A DNA stretch of 64,000 nucleotides from NCBI RefSeq assembly GCF_902686445.1, contig NC_062216.1:9445084-9509083 (forward strand), written 5' to 3'. Origin of the DNA: Sciurus carolinensis. Its lineage: Eukaryota > Chordata > Mammalia > Rodentia > Sciuridae. The notes below the pieces were generated by a model. It ran no database searches, had not been told where the DNA came from, and was given only the letters and a program-made list of their open reading frames with translations. A program made the translations under genes and the position numbers. Shown in pieces: positions 22,602 through 34,479 of this stretch. The first letter of the stretch is position 1. The number at the start of each line of letters is the position of its first letter.

Positions 22602-23832
22602 TTCTTGATAATTGCCATTGAGACTAGAATGAGATAGAATCTCAGTATAGTTTTAATCTACATTTCTCTAATTGATCTTGTTCTGTGAAGTGCCTGTTCA
22701 GTTTCTTTGCCATTTATTGACTGGGTTATTTGTTGAAGTTTCTTTTGTTTTGTTTTGTTTTTAAGTTTTTTGAGTTCTTTATATATCCTGGACATTAATG
22801 CTCCATCTGAGGTACACATAGTGAAGATTTTCTCCCATTCTTTACGTTCTTGATTGTTTCCTTTGCTATGAAGCTTTTTACACTGATACCATTCCATTTG
22901 TTGATTCTTGATTTTACTTCTTGTGTTTTAGGAGTCTTGTTGAGGAAATTGATTCCTAAGCCAACATAATGGAGAGTTAGGTTTACATTTTCTTCTAGTA
23001 GGTGCATGGTCTTTGGTCTAATGTCCAGGTCCTTGACCCACTTATGAGTTTTGTGCAGTGTGAGAGAGAGGGGTTAAATTTCATTCTGCTATATATGGAT
23101 TTCCAGTTTTTCCAGCATCATTTGATGAAGAGGCTATCTTTTCTCCAATGTATGTTTATGATGCCTTTGTCTTCTATGAGCTGTATTTATATAGTTTTCT
23201 CTCTTTGTCTTTCATTCTGTTCCCATTGATCTTCATGTCTGTTTTGGTGCTAATATCATGCTGTTTTTGTTACTATAAATCCGTAGTATAATTTGAGGTC
23301 TGGTATTGTGATGCCTCCTACTTCACTTTTCTCACTAAGTAAAGATTGCTTTGACTATGCTGGGCCCCTTATTTTTACAAATAAATTTCATGACTGTTTT
23401 TTCTATTTCTGTGAAAAATGTCATTGGAATTTTAATAGGAGTTGCATTAACATCTGTATAATAGTACTTTGGGTAGTACAGCTATTTTGACAACATTAAT
23501 TCCGCCTATCCAAGAACATGGCAGATCTTACCATCTTCTAAGGTCTTCAATTTCTTTAATATTCTGAAATTTTCATTATAGATGTCTTTTACCTCTTCTG
23601 TTAGATTGAGTCCCAAGTTTGTTTGGTTTTTTTTTTTTTTTTTTTTGAGGCTACTATGAGTAGGATAGTTTTCCTAATTTCTCTTTCAGTTGATTCATAA
23701 TTGGTATATAGGATTTATGGATGTTAATTTGTTAATTTATAGGTGTTAATTTTATATCCTGCTACTTTGCTGGATTCATTTATGAGTTCTAGAAATTTTC
23801 TGGTAGTTTTTTGGGTCCTCTAAATACAGAAT

Positions 23833-23847
23833 CATGTCATGGGCAAA
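23833..23847 (-). other. Mutated L1 FADD catalytic motif (FAHD)
   Basis: Minus-strand TTTGCCCATGACATG encodes FAHDM; the family motif is FADDM. The GAT to CAT change removes one of the metal-binding aspartates of the reverse transcriptase. Confidence 0.75.
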
Positions 23848-24585
23848 TATGGATAGTTTGAGCTCTTCTTTTCCTATTCGTATCCCTTTCATTTCTTTCT
23901 TTTGCCTAACTGCTTTGGCTAGGGTTTCAAGGACTATGTTGAATGGAAGCGGTGAAAGAGGGCAACCTAATCTTGTTTCAGTTTTCAGAGGGAATGCTTT
24001 CAATTTTTCTCCATTTAGAATGATGCTGGCCTTGGGTTTAACATATATAGCAGCTTTTACAATGTTGAGGTATGTTTCTACTCTTTCTAGTTTTTCTAGT
24101 GTTTTCAACATGAATATATGCTATATTTTATCAAATGCTTTTTCTGTATCTATTGAGATAACCATGCGATTCTTGTCTTTAAGTCTATTGATTTCTGTAT
24201 GTTGAACCAACCTTGCATCCCTGGAATGAACCCTAGTTGATCCTGAGGCACTATCTTTTTAATGTTTCTGTATACTATTGGCCAGTATTTTATTAAGAAT
24301 TTTTGCATGTATGGTCATTCATGGATATTGGTGTGAAGGTTTCTTTCCTTGCTGTGTCTTTGTCTGGTTTTGGTATCAGGGTGATACTAGCTTCACATAA
24401 TGAGTTTTAAAGGCTTCCTTCCTTTTCTATTTCATGTAATAATTTGAGATGGATTGGTGTTAGTTCTTCTTTGAAGATCTGAAGAACTTGGCTGAAAATC
24501 CATCTGGTTCTGGGCTTTTCTTAGTTGATAGGCTTTTGATGTCATCTTCAATTTCAGTGGTATTTTCTGATATTTTTAAACGATG

Positions 24586-24836
24586 TTTCAGCTTTCTGCT
24601 GAATGTTGCCTTTCCACACCACATTTATTCCTCTTTTCCTTTTCTAATGTAGGAACACTAAATGATGCAAACAACAGCCTTGTTTTTAATAAATATTAAG
24701 TTTCTACCTTGAGCAAAAGATTGTGGAAGACAGAAAGACAAGGTCTCAATATCAAGGTTTATATTTTGGCAACACCAGTAGGTACTATGGTATATATCAC
24801 TAGACTATAATCAATGTTAGTCTGTATGGTATTTTC
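24586..24836. other. Gap between the L1 and the next SINE
   Basis: Short single-copy spacer with no feature. Confidence 0.4.
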
Positions 24837-24955
24837 ATTCTTTCTTTCTTTCTTTCTTTCTTTTTTTTTTTTTTTTTCTTTTTGTGGCTGGGGATTAAAC
24901 CCAGGACCTCATGCATGCTAAGCAGGTACTCTACCACTGACTACAACCCTACCCA
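24837..24955 (-). mobile_element. ID-like SINE with (CTTT)n tail
   Basis: (CTTT)n and a T run of 16 at 24837-24878 form the tail complement, followed by TGGCTGGGGATTAAACCCAG and CTCTACCACTGACTACAACC. The body is diverged (CATGCATGCTAAGCAGG). Confidence 0.75.
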
Positions 24956-25797
24956 TTGTACTGCATTTTCATAAACAAGGCTTTTTCTATGGAAAAATAA
25001 AAATTTCTAAGCCATGAAATCCTTATCACACAGAAAATGACCCAAGCCTTTAGGGATTACAAATCTATCAGGCTGATAGCAAGAAGTCTATAAAGTGATA
25101 ATGTTATACATACAGAATAATTTTCCTTGGAACTAAACATGGTATAAAGTTGGAAAGAATAGAGACCAAGAGTAAAGTTAACTGCTAATGAGAAAAACAA
25201 TCTCAATGAGTATGGACAACAAAAAATAACTTATTACTACAATCAGAATAACTTATTAGGCTGTCTGTACAGAAATGTTGACATTGACTTCAAAACCTCC
25301 AGAACCAACTTATCAATATTTTTCCATCTCAGCTATACCATTCTCACTACCAATCTTAACATCTTTCTTATCTGGCTGACTGAAAGGTATAGTACAAACA
25401 AAAGAAAAAAGGAAGATAATCTATTTTTCTTCCCATCTCCTAAATACTACTATCTCATATCCTATCTAAAATAAACACTGTATTTTAACTGAACTAAGTA
25501 TATTTTTATGTAAACTGTTTTTATGTTAATAATGTTTTCTCTTTTTTTCCCCTCATTGTCTTTGGGAACGTGGCTTTGGTTGCTGTTTAACCATGTATTT
25601 TTGTGATTCTACATAGAAAAAAAGATTCTTAGCCTCTGTTAATATAGAAAACTTAAATTTGTAATGAATGGACTATTATTATCTAATGCTCAGATATTTT
25701 AAAAACTCATTTTCTCTGTGCCAAGCACAAGTTGATTTGTAAAGCCATGGAATTTGTATCACTTGACATGAAATGATTCTTCTTCTTATTATTATTA
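24956..25797. other. Single-copy stretch
   Basis: No recognisable feature. Confidence 0.45.
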
Positions 25798-25970
25798 GGT
25801 ACTGGGGATTGAACCCAGGGCACTTTACAAGTGAGTTACATTTGCAGCCCTTTTTATTTTCAATTTGAGACAGGGTCTTGCTAAGTTGCTGAGGCTGGTC
25901 TGAACCTGCAATTCTCCTGCCTCAGTCTCCAGAGTTGCCAGGATTACAAGCTTACACCACCTCACACAGC
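25798..25970 (-). mobile_element. B1-dID SINE
   Basis: ACTGGGGATTGAACCCAGGG (ID half) and TTGCTAAGTTGCTGAGGCTG with CCAGGATTACAAGC (B1 half). The tail complement at the left is (ATT)n/(CTT)n. Confidence 0.85.
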
Positions 25971-26574
25971 AATCGTTCTCTTTTTAGCCCAATGCAACCA
26001 TTGGGAACCACTGAACTTTCATTCCTTACAGTATAATTACATGTTTTGGAGTACAGTTGAATCATAGTAAAACTAAAAAAAGTAGGTGGAGAAAGGTTCC
26101 AGGCAAAAAGTACACTACTGACTAATTTGTTTTACTACTTTAAATTATAACATAGCATGTATTTATAATGCTGAAATATTAATCCATGTGATAAAAAATT
26201 ATTATTATGTCTACATTTCAATTTTCAATTGCTCATTAAAATAATGCTTGTAGAAGGGACTGACCTGCATAAAACTACACAGCCTAAAACTACCAACAGA
26301 AGTGTGAACAGTTCTTGCTTTAAGAGAAAAATCAAACAATTTGACTACATCGACTTGAGTTCTATAGTCAACAACAACTGGAAGATAAAACTGGAGTGTA
26401 TATATCTATTAAAACATTAAAATGTTTAGACTCTCCTTAGGAGATAATTATAGTTTATAATGTGAAAAACAGAGATCTTTTTATACTTATTGCTTATCAA
26501 GGGGAGAAACTATTAAGGATCAACTATGTATGAAAAATAATAATATGCTCTTAGGAATAGAAAAATTACTTTAT
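25971..26574. other. Single-copy stretch
   Basis: No recognisable feature. Confidence 0.45.
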
Positions 26575-26735
26575 ATATCTGTCTCTTGATCTATTTTTAA
26601 TTTGACTCTCACTGTAATCCTAAAGGGTGGGCATTTATATTACTATCTTACATAAAAGAAAACTGAGGCTTAGAGAATATAACAAAATACCAAGTAATTT
26701 ACTGAACAGTATCTCTCACAAGTGCCACAGTTAGA
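26575..26735 (-). mobile_element. MIR SINE fragment
   Basis: CTCACTGTAATCCTAAAGGG, GTGGGCATTTATATTACTAT, AAAACTGAGGCTTAGAGAAT and CAAGTGCCACAGTTAGAATT follow the reverse MIR order (CTCA.. TATTATTA.. GAAACTGAGGCTCAGAGAGG..). A B1-dID element follows directly. Confidence 0.65.
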
Positions 26736-26744
26736 ATTACCGAG

Positions 26745-26928
26745 AGGGCCGAATGCATTGGTTCATGAAGTTGAGACAGGAGGATCTCAAGTTCAAAGCC
26801 AGCCTCAGCAAAAGCGAGGTGCTAAGCAACTCAGTGAGCCCCTGTCTCTAAATAAAATACAAAATAGGGCTGGAGATGTGGCTCAGTAGTCGAGTGCCCC
26901 AGAGTTCAATCCCCAGTACCCCCAAAAA
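26745..26928 (+). mobile_element. B1-dID SINE with target duplication
   Basis: The short B1 half begins GGGCCGAATGCATTGGTTCA. AAAGCGAGGTGCTAAGCAAC, the linker and the ID half follow. AGAATTAC lies just before the element and again just after it (AAGAAGAATTACATG), a likely target duplication, placing the insertion inside the MIR. Confidence 0.85.
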
Positions 26929-27004
26929 AGAAGAATTACATGAGAGTGCATGAAGTGTATTAGATTATTTTTATAGACAATCATAATACTTGCTTCTTAC
27001 AATA

Positions 27005-27445
27005 AACCTTGCCCTTCTTCCCATCCAAAGAGAGGACTAGAATCTTGCTACATGGGGGTTTGCTTTTATTGACAGAATGCAACCAAAAGTGAAGTTATAT
27101 GACTTCCAAACCAAAACCTTGAACAACTGTTAGCTAGAGCTTTGGCTTTTAACTTCATTGGAGAGCTACCCTGAGATCATCATGTAAAGAAGATGGTCTA
27201 GTTTACTGGAAATTATGAGGCCATACAGAGGAGAACCAACCACAGTTAGACCACATGGTTAAGGCCACCTTGAGCAGTTCAATCTAGCCAACCTTGACCT
27301 AAACAGCCTGGTGAGTAAGCCCAGGCAAAATCAAGAGAGCAGTAACCCAGTCAATCCTCAAAATTGTGACAAATAATAAATTCTTATTGTTTTAAGTCAC
27401 TACTTTTTGAAGTAGCTGGTTAGTCTACACTTAACAGAAACTACC
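27005..27445 (+). mobile_element. MLT1-like (MaLR) LTR
   Basis: Near its 3' end it reads AATTGTGACAAATAATAAAT then TCTTATTGTTTTAAGTCACT, closely following the MLT1 end (..AATAAATTTGTGTTGTTTTAAGCCACTAAG..). Upstream blocks such as CACCTTGAGCAGTTCAATC, AGCCAACCTTGACC and AAGCCCAGGCAAAATC fit an MLT1 subtype. Old and diverged. Confidence 0.55.
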
Positions 27446-27644
27446 AAGTCAGTAGTGGGAACTTACAGTAAAGTAGATGAAAAAATTTTTCTCCTGAAGG
27501 AGTTGCTAATATGGGGGAAATATATGGAAAATTAAAGTCAGTTAAAATACTGCTAAACCTAATTTTTTAACCAAAATTAAAAGGAAAAAAGTGGATACGA
27601 GGCAGAAAAACTTAAAAGGATAGTAAGAATTATATTTTAAAACT

Positions 27645-28115
27645 ATAACTCAAATCACATCATGCCCTGACTTAAAATCCTGCAATGGCTTCCCACTGTA
27701 CACAGAAAAAGGTTTAAGGTCCTTTTCAAGATGTACAGAATCTGGCCTCTTCCCTTCAGGCACCATGGTCCAGGCATTGAAGCCTTCCTCTTTTCATTGA
27801 ACACCCTAAGCTCACTCCCATTTTAGAGGCTTTGTTCATTCTGCCTAAAATATGTTATTTTAGCATATATTCTTATTATCCAGGTGCTAATTCACATGAA
27901 ACCCCAAAGACTTTTCTTGACCAACTAATTTAAAATACTCTCATAACCCCATTTATTTTCTTCTAGCATTTACTACTATCCAAAATTATCTATTTATTTG
28001 TATACCTGCCTTCTGAGTTCCATCAAAGTAGGGATTACTTCAAGTTGCTTTACCATTTTATCACCAGGACCAACACAGTGCCTGGCACACAGGAGGTGTT
28101 TAAATGGTTATTTTC
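27645..28115 (+). mobile_element. LINE-2 (L2) 3' fragment
   Basis: The sequence follows L2 in order: AATCCTGCAATGGCTTCCCA, AAGGTCCTTTTCAAGATGTA, AATCTGGCCTCTTCCC, TGCCTTCTGAGTTCCATCAA and GTGCCTGGCACACAGGAGGT near the end. No coding frame survives. This is one of the clearest ancient repeats in the window. Confidence 0.8.
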
Positions 28116-29181
28116 TTAGTAAGTAAATTATGAAAAGATATTAGTTTTATAGTTCACACTGGAGAAGAGTATAAGAGTAAGCAAATTCTCCATAATGGAT
28201 AATTAAGTATTTTGAAAGGTACAAGAAAAGTATTATATTATTTATATTCAGAATACCCAGCTATGTGCTGGGTAACATGTTCTTAGCCTCAAAAGTTTTA
28301 CAACTTCAATGTCAGAATTAAAAAAATATAGTTAATCAAACAATTTAAGGAAGACCAGGCAAAATGCCAAATGGTATGAACATCATATGTTACAACTGCC
28401 TAAAAGAAATGAATGATTACAAAGACTCAAATAAATGAAGGCTTCAAAATGGTCACAGAAATTAGGTAAGGAAAAGAAAGAATAAACAATGGTCCATGGA
28501 ATGGAATTTCTATAACAAGGATGTAAAAAAGAAAAAAACACAAAAGATGCTCAAGATAACTGACTAGACTGATCTGACTGAAACCTGAGGCTGATAAAGG
28601 TAACAAGAAAAGATGAAGTCTAGTTAACGATAGCAATACTTGATATTTATATAATGTTATGTTATCTCATTTTATCACCAAAACAACCATGTGAGAAGGG
28701 GTAGTTGGAGAGGATCTTAAGTATCAGGTTATAAATATCTAGCAGTGGTACATAAGTATTCAAGATGAGCAATTCCATCTTTAGGGAATAAAGGAATTGA
28801 GGCAGGGAAACTACTTAGGAAGGTTAAAACATAAGCTAATAAGGACCCCAGTTAAAATGATAGCAGAAAAAAGCAGTAAGGAGGCAAAGAAATTTAGAAA
28901 TCTATGGTAATAGCTCTGAAAGGAGATAAAAAAGGCTATCAGAGTGTAGACCTCAGTTAAACTGAAAATGATGGTATTAACTGAGAGAAATACCAAAGTC
29001 CTGATGAGGAAGCTTTTTTAGTAATATAAAGTCTGGTCACAAAGGTATGTGAGTTTGAAACAACAGAAGTACACCCAGTTTCTGGAGCCTCTTCTCACTT
29101 GTTTCAAGGAACATCTTTCATACCCATCATCATCTATAGCAAGAGAGATGTATCCCTGCCGTTAGGCTCAGTGTCCATGAT

Positions 29182-29219
<38 letters not shown>

Positions 29220-29224
29220 TGAGT
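28116..29224. other. Single-copy stretch with an isolated A-run
   Basis: No gene or recognised repeat body. A pure A tract of 31 lies at 29186-29216 with no SINE directly attached; it may be an orphan retroposon tail or microsatellite. Confidence 0.45.
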
Positions 29225-29422
29225 GGAAGTGAAGGAAGAGATGGAGAATAACTGCTTAATTGGTACAGGGTTTTCTTTAGGGGTTATGGAAACACTTCAG
29301 ATAGGTAATGGCTATACAATATTTTAAGTACACTAAATGCCAATGAATCATACATTTTAAAATGGTTAATTTCATGTTACGTGAATTTCACTTCAATTTA
29401 AAAAACAATAAAAAAAAAAAAA
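29225..29422 (+). mobile_element. L1M 3'UTR fragment
   Basis: AACTGCTTAATTGGTACAGG, GGGTTATGGAAACACTTCAG, ACTAAATGCCAATGAATCAT, TTTTAAAATGGTTAATTTCA and TGAATTTCACTTCAATTTAA match the 3' end order of L1M (mammalian-wide L1) elements, with an A-rich tail to 29422. Confidence 0.7.
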
Positions 29423-30529
29423 CAGGAAGGAAGAAAAGAGGGAGGCTGAAATTAAGACCACAATGCCTTTTATCCTGCTGTTAATGCACCTTTCCTTCTT
29501 CCTGCCAATTCACACTACCTAGGCCTCTCCGAACCTTCTACACCATTCCATTATCTTCAGCAATAACCAGGAAACTATATCTTCCAACCTTTCTCTGAAG
29601 TCTTATCTCCTTACTTTAAAACAAAGTTAGCTCTTTCCTGAGTGCAAGATTTCATTGCAGTCCTCTGAAATGGTAGCTGCTTTTTTGGCGTGTTTTTTTG
29701 TTTTTGTTTTTTTTATTTTTCCTAACACCTTAGGGTCAAGTGGAGAAACTGATTTCCCTGGTCACCATGTGACTTCCAGAGATTAAACTTCTACCATCAT
29801 TTTAAAAAACCAAGAAACCAGGCCCTCTTGGTTGCATTATCATCTATTACCTTCTCACAGCTCTCACTTCCTAACTGGTCATTCTCTCCCCATTTGCCTT
29901 TACTTTGGCCCCCAGGTTACAGCCTTCTTTCACCATCCTGGGTAACTTTCAGATTCAGAAAACACTTTTCCAACAGTATGCCCTCAGTCATCTCCAACAA
30001 CATTACTGCTCACACCACCTAAGCTATCTATTGTTAGGGTAAAATCTTGGATTCTGGCATTTGAAACTGCTTTTCCACCAAAATTAGTAGTTTCAGGTTC
30101 CTATTATTGTCTACTTTCTCTATGTATGGCTGTACCTGACCAGTCAAGCGCCTTTTAGAGAAAGTTCTCCAAAGAGCAAGTTGGTTCTATTATTGACCCA
30201 TCAATATTGATTTCAAATGAGGATTCCACACAAGATAACAATACATTTCCCTGGCTAATTCATTCTTTCACACTTTATCATGGCTATTGCAAATCTCCTC
30301 CATTTATTAAGGGTTCTGACTGACATTCTTCTCTTTGCTGTGAGATAAAGACCTTGCCTCCATTGTTACAGAAAAGAGCCATCAGGCAATAACATCTAGA
30401 TCTTCCCAATATGAAATGCAAAAACATACCTACAACTGGATAAATCCTATTCTATCTTCCTATCATTTAAAAACAGTGAAATGTTCATTTTCCTAACATT
30501 CTAGCCCCTATATTCCCTGCCTCACTCCC
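29423..30529. other. Single-copy stretch
   Basis: CT-rich in parts; no recognised repeat or exon. Confidence 0.45.
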
Positions 30530-30790
30530 TTTATTCATTCAACAAATACTCATTTTGACAATATTAAATGATATTTAACACATCCAAGTCCTACATGCCA
30601 TCATAGTTGTCTGCAAGGAATACACGGTGAATACACAAAAGCCTCACCCTCTGAGTTTACCTTTGACTTGGAGGGGGATAAAAATAATACACAAAAAAAA
30701 CCCCAGAAAGTAAGTGTCAGAGTGTGTTAGAAAATAAGTGCTGTGGGGGAAAGAAAAGCATAGTAAGAAAGATAAAAAGTATACAGGACA
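30530..30790 (-). mobile_element. Ancient L2-like repeat
   Basis: TTTATTCATTCAACAAATAC, AATACACGGTGAATACACAA and AGTGTGTTAGAAAATAAGTG parallel the old repeat at 11250-11760. An ID element is inserted at its right edge. Confidence 0.45.
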
Positions 30791-30890
30791 TAGCTCAGTT
30801 GGTAGAGTGCCTGCCTCGCAAGCACAAGGCCCTGGGTTCAATCCCCAGCACCGCAAAAAAAGAAAAAAAAGAAAAAAAAAAAAAAAAAGA
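30791..30890 (+). mobile_element. ID element, young, with perfect target duplication
   Basis: TAGCTCAGTTGGTAGAGTGC (box A region), CTCGCAAGCACAAGGCCC and GGTTCAATCCCCAGCACCGC (box B) define a tRNA-Ala-derived ID body. It lacks about 12 bases at the 5' end relative to the copy at 54041. The tail is A-rich with G interruptions. GTATACAGGACA flanks it at 30779-30790 and 30891-30902 exactly. Confidence 0.92.
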
Positions 30891-30902
30891 GTATACAGGA
30901 CA

Positions 30903-31299
30903 ATGACAACAATGTTTCACTTTAAAACAGGATGTTAAGAGTGAGCCTCACAAATTTTAGTGCTCTAATAGCTTTCCTTTGAGCTCCAAACATATCCAAC
31001 AACTTATCAAACTCAAACAGGACCAAAAGGAATGCATGTTCCTTGCTCTATGATCAACCTATCCCAGACAAATACAACAAAAAACAACTATCACACAGTT
31101 CAATAAAAAGTAACTCCTTCCATGAACTCTGTGAAATCAATTCTTTGACGTTATTCTTGAAAAAGAACATATCTCAATCCCCATATTCAGCTTTAAGACA
31201 TCAATTTAGCCTCCTTAATACTTGTGAAATCTATCAGTCACTCACTTCCATCAACAGTCATCATTACCAGCACCACTACTATCCAAGTACAGGCTATCG
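30903..31299. other. Single-copy stretch
   Basis: No supported feature; the 89-codon plus-strand frame at 31043 lacks any recognisable domain. Confidence 0.45.
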
Positions 31300-31530
31300 T
31301 ACTTGGATTTGACTGGTCTTCATTCATCCTTGTCTTTGCACTTCTTCCCTCACAATCATTCATTACAGAGCAACCAGAGTGAGATTTTTTGAAAGGTACC
31401 CTTAGCCTGCTTAAAATACTTCATATGCTTTCATTGCTCTTGTGGTAAAGACCAATTTCTTAAAACAGGTTACAAAAGAACATGGGTATTCTAGTTCCAT
31501 CCTACCCATCTAGCCTCATTTTGCACTAAA
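31300..31530 (+). mobile_element. L2-like fragment
   Basis: AGAGCAACCAGAGTGAGATT, CCTGCTTAAAATACTTCATA and TTTCATTGCTCTTGTGGTAA resemble the L2 block ..TGCTCAAAACCTTCAATGGC... Weaker than the copy at 27645. Confidence 0.5.
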
Positions 31531-31544
31531 TTTCTTGGATTATT

Positions 31545-32300
31545 TTATTCCTCAGTTTTACTGAAGTAAAACTGACAAAATATGTGTACATTTAAGGACT
31601 ACAATGGGGGTGTTTCAATACATACATAGTGAAATGATTAATTAACATATCTATCACTTCACATAATTACCAATTTGTGTGTGTATGATGAAAGTACCTA
31701 AGATCTACTCTCTTAGCAAATTCAAGTATACAATGCAGTATTAACTATAGTCATCATGCTGTACATTAGGTCTCTAGAACTTGTGAGAGTTTAAACCTTT
31801 TGATCAACATCTCCCCATTTTCTTCCTCTCAAATTCCCTGCTCCTCTCCCCTACCTTTAACATCCTTTAACTATCCTTCTTCTGTTTCTGAGTTCAACTT
31901 GCATACATTTCCTATATCTGGCTTATTTCACTTAGCACAATGTCCTCTAGGACGAGACATGTTGTCAAAAATAGTAATAAATTATTTTTTAAGGATGAAT
32001 AATGTCTACTGTAGATATATCCATTTTCTTTATCCATTCATTTGTTGATGGACACTTAGATTGTTTCCATCTTAGCTACTGTGAATAGTGCTGAAAGGAA
32101 CACAAGAGTGCAAGTATCTCTTTAGGATAGTGACTTTATTTCTTTTGGATATATACACAGAAGGGGGATTGCTGGATCATATGGAAGTTCTATTTAATTT
32201 TTTGAGGAATATCCCTACTATTTTCATAATGGCCATACCAACTTATGTTCCCAACATGCCCTCAGGTTTATTGACCAATCATATTAAGTGATCCTTATAC
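31545..32300 (-). mobile_element. L1M 3' end (minus strand)
   Basis: From left to right, reversed L1M 3'UTR (ACATAGTGAAATGATTAATT, ACCTAAGATCTACTCTCTTA, TAGTCATCATGCTGTACATT, TTGATCAACATCTCCCCATT) gives way to reversed ORF2 C-terminal sequence (TTGCTGGATCATATGGAAGT). Coding capacity is lost. Confidence 0.8.
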
Positions 32301-32602
32301 TTGTCAGACACAATTTACCACAGGAGTTTTGCTTTCTTCCCTCTTAGGCTAATGTCTAGCCATCCTTCCGATCTCAGCAAGGGTTACTTTCTCTGAAAAG
32401 TCTTCAACGACTTCCCCAGACAGGTGGAACTGGCATGCCTAGCACCACACCTCTTTTCATTAGAGTAGTCATGTGCAGTTATTATTCCAAGGGTAATGTT
32501 ATATTTTATACATTTTGAATGGCTTATATGATTGAAAACTGTCTCTGCCTCACAAAAATTATGGAAAAATATAGACTGTTGAATTCATAAAACTTTATCT
32601 TG

Positions 32603-32706
32603 GGCTGAGGTTATAGCTCAGTGGTAGAGCAGTTGCCTAGCTCGTGTGAGGCACTGGATTCAATTCTCAACACCACATAAAAATAAATAAATAAAGTTAA
32701 TAAAAA
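32603..32706 (+). mobile_element. ID-derived SINE
   Basis: GGGCTGAGGTTATAGCTCAG, TGGTAGAGCAGTTGCCTAGC, TTCAATTCTCAACACCACAT and AAAAATAAATAAATAAAG. ACTTTATCTT before and TCTTTATCTTAC after it are probable target duplications. Confidence 0.85.
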
Positions 32707-33112
32707 AATCTTTATCTTACAAAGTCCATTCTACTATATTACAAATTAAACTTAACTATGTCTTGTAAGTTAGGCTGGGATAATAAGTCATGAGGTTGTT
32801 TAGAAGCATTGTAATTTTTTGGCAGAGGTATTCTCAATCACAAAGGTTAAATTCAAACATAAGAAAGATCTTTAATATATTTAGTCCATCAACCTTCTAA
32901 ATGAATATCAATGTATCTTCTCTGTACATATGTATATATATATATATTACATGTGAATTCATACAAATCTGATGTATAAATACATATGTATATTTGACCC
33001 ATTTAAAGTCATAAAATATTTCATATTTAATATAAATTCTAAATGTTCTAAGAAAATTTTTAGAAGGCAAGTAACAAATTCAGATTCATTTTGCTGTTAA
33101 CAAATCATTATC
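32707..33112. other. Single-copy AT-rich stretch
   Basis: Includes a short (TA)n at 32934-32947; nothing else recognised. Confidence 0.45.
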
Positions 33113-33126
33113 AAAAAACCAAAGCT

Positions 33127-33235
33127 CGGGCTGGGGTTATGACTCAGTGGAAAAGTGCTTGCCTAGCATGTGTGAGGCACTGGGTTAAAATCTCAGTACC
33201 ACATATAAATAAATAAAATAAAGGTCCATCCACAA

Positions 33236-33262
<27 letters not shown>
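33127..33262 (+). mobile_element. ID-derived SINE with specific 3' tail
   Basis: GGGCTGGGGTTATGACTCAG through AAATAAAATAAAGGTCCATC and CACAACTT, then a pure A run of about 29. Flanked by AAAAAACCAAAGCT at 33113-33126 and ACCAAAGCT after the A run. The long uninterrupted tail suggests a young copy. Confidence 0.9.
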
Positions 33263-33269
<7 letters not shown>

Positions 33270-33275
33270 AAAGCT

Positions 33276-33999
33276 GGTGAAATGTTTGTTTAATTTGAAT
33301 AGTGAACTTCATTTTATTATCAGCACACCAGGCTGTAACTGCTTCCCAAACCATCCTCTCATAAGTAACTAAAAGAAGCAAACTTGAGTTCACCAAAAGT
33401 AAGCTGAGAGAAAAGTCATTAGCTATTTTTAGGTTTTTTTAAAACTTTAGTTTTAAATACATATAATTGTTGACTTTATAAGTATCAAATAAAAGATTTC
33501 TTAGAAATAAATAGTGCCTCTCATTAAAAATAAATTTTAAAAGCAGCAGCATAATAAGAAAGAAACAATAGATGGATACCTATAAAACAATGACAGATTT
33601 TTATTCTTAGGGTCAAACCCTCAAGGCTGAGTCAATATTTCTAACAGGGTCTAGGTACTTTACCTGCAATACAGTACTAATAAACACTACATTACATTTT
33701 TACTCTTAGATTTCCATGTACGTCAAAATACTCTACACATTACCACCACATAACTGAGAACTAGCTATAACACATACTATTTGCCAACAAACTAAAGATA
33801 AGATTAAATATATTGCTCTAGTTTAAAAAGAACAAACTAGGACTAAGGAACATCCTGAAGAAGATGATAAAAAAAAAGAGTTTCTCTGCAAGTCAGTTTG
33901 ATCAGATACAACTAGCTCATTCTATCTTTAAAATATTCAGGGGTTAAATTCATAGTCACTGATGCAAAACATGGTGTACTCTACAAACACAAACATACA
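33276..33999. other. Single-copy AT-rich stretch
   Basis: No feature recognised. Confidence 0.45.
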
Positions 34000-34015
34000 A
34001 AAATATGCATGCCTG

Positions 34016-34150
34016 GGGCTGGAGTTGTAGTTCAGTGGCAGAGCATTTGCCCAGCCTGTGTAAGGCGCTGGTTTGGATCCTCAGCACCACATAAAAAATA
34101 AACACATAAAATAAAGGCATTCTGTCCACATACAAGTGTAAAATAATATA
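34016..34150 (+). mobile_element. ID-derived SINE, 16-bp target duplication
   Basis: GGGGCTGGAGTTGTAGTTCA ... ATCCTCAGCACCACATAAAA ... AATAAAGGCATTCTGTCCAC. AAAATATGCATGCCTG flanks it exactly at 34000-34015 and 34151-34166, fixing both ends of the element. Confidence 0.93.
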
Positions 34151-34289
34151 AAAATATGCATGCCTGTGTTTCAGTGAAACTTGATTTGTGGACAAAGAAA
34201 CTGGAACAATATAATTTTCATATGTCAAAAATAATATTTTAAATTATATTTTTATTAAAATTTATCATCATTCTTATTCTTAGCACATG

Positions 34290-34360
34290 CCTACAAAACA
34301 GGTGATGAACTAAATTTAGCCTGTGGGCATAGTTTACCAACCCCTAGTCTGTAATAGAAA
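34290..34360 (-). mobile_element. Possible hAT-type DNA transposon end
   Basis: CAAAACAGGTGATGAACTAA, AGCCTGTGGGCATAGTTTAC and CAACCCCTAGTC resemble the terminal part of old nonautonomous hAT elements (..GGCCCACGGGCCGTAGTTTG.. reversed). Only about 70 bp, low confidence. Confidence 0.35.
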
Positions 34361-34479
34361 GATCACTAAATACAGATCAGGCACATGGTATCATTTAATG
34401 TGTAGACTAGTAGTTACCAGAAGCTGTTCAGCTCTTATTCATATGTAATCCACAACATCACTGAATTCCACTTTCTTCA

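Larger units (their letters stand above)
21890..24585 (-). mobile_element. 5'-truncated LINE-1 (minus strand)
   Basis: About 2.7 kb of L1 in reverse: the 3'UTR at the left, ORF2 C-terminal part from about 22170, and reverse-transcriptase sequence to about 24585, where homology stops. A minus-strand frame at 23776-24111 keeps RT residues (e.g. [13 protein letters not shown] and [17 protein letters not shown]). The catalytic FADD motif reads FAHD, so the first aspartate is lost. Many stops and frameshifts are present. Its 3'UTR differs from the copy at 7.8-8.7 kb, so it belongs to another, probably older, subfamily. It carries an internal 67-bp duplicated patch (see separate entry). Confidence 0.9.

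Noticed and set aside
29186..29216. A processed pseudogene tail
   Set aside because: The A-run has no recognisable mRNA-derived body upstream and no target duplication was found.
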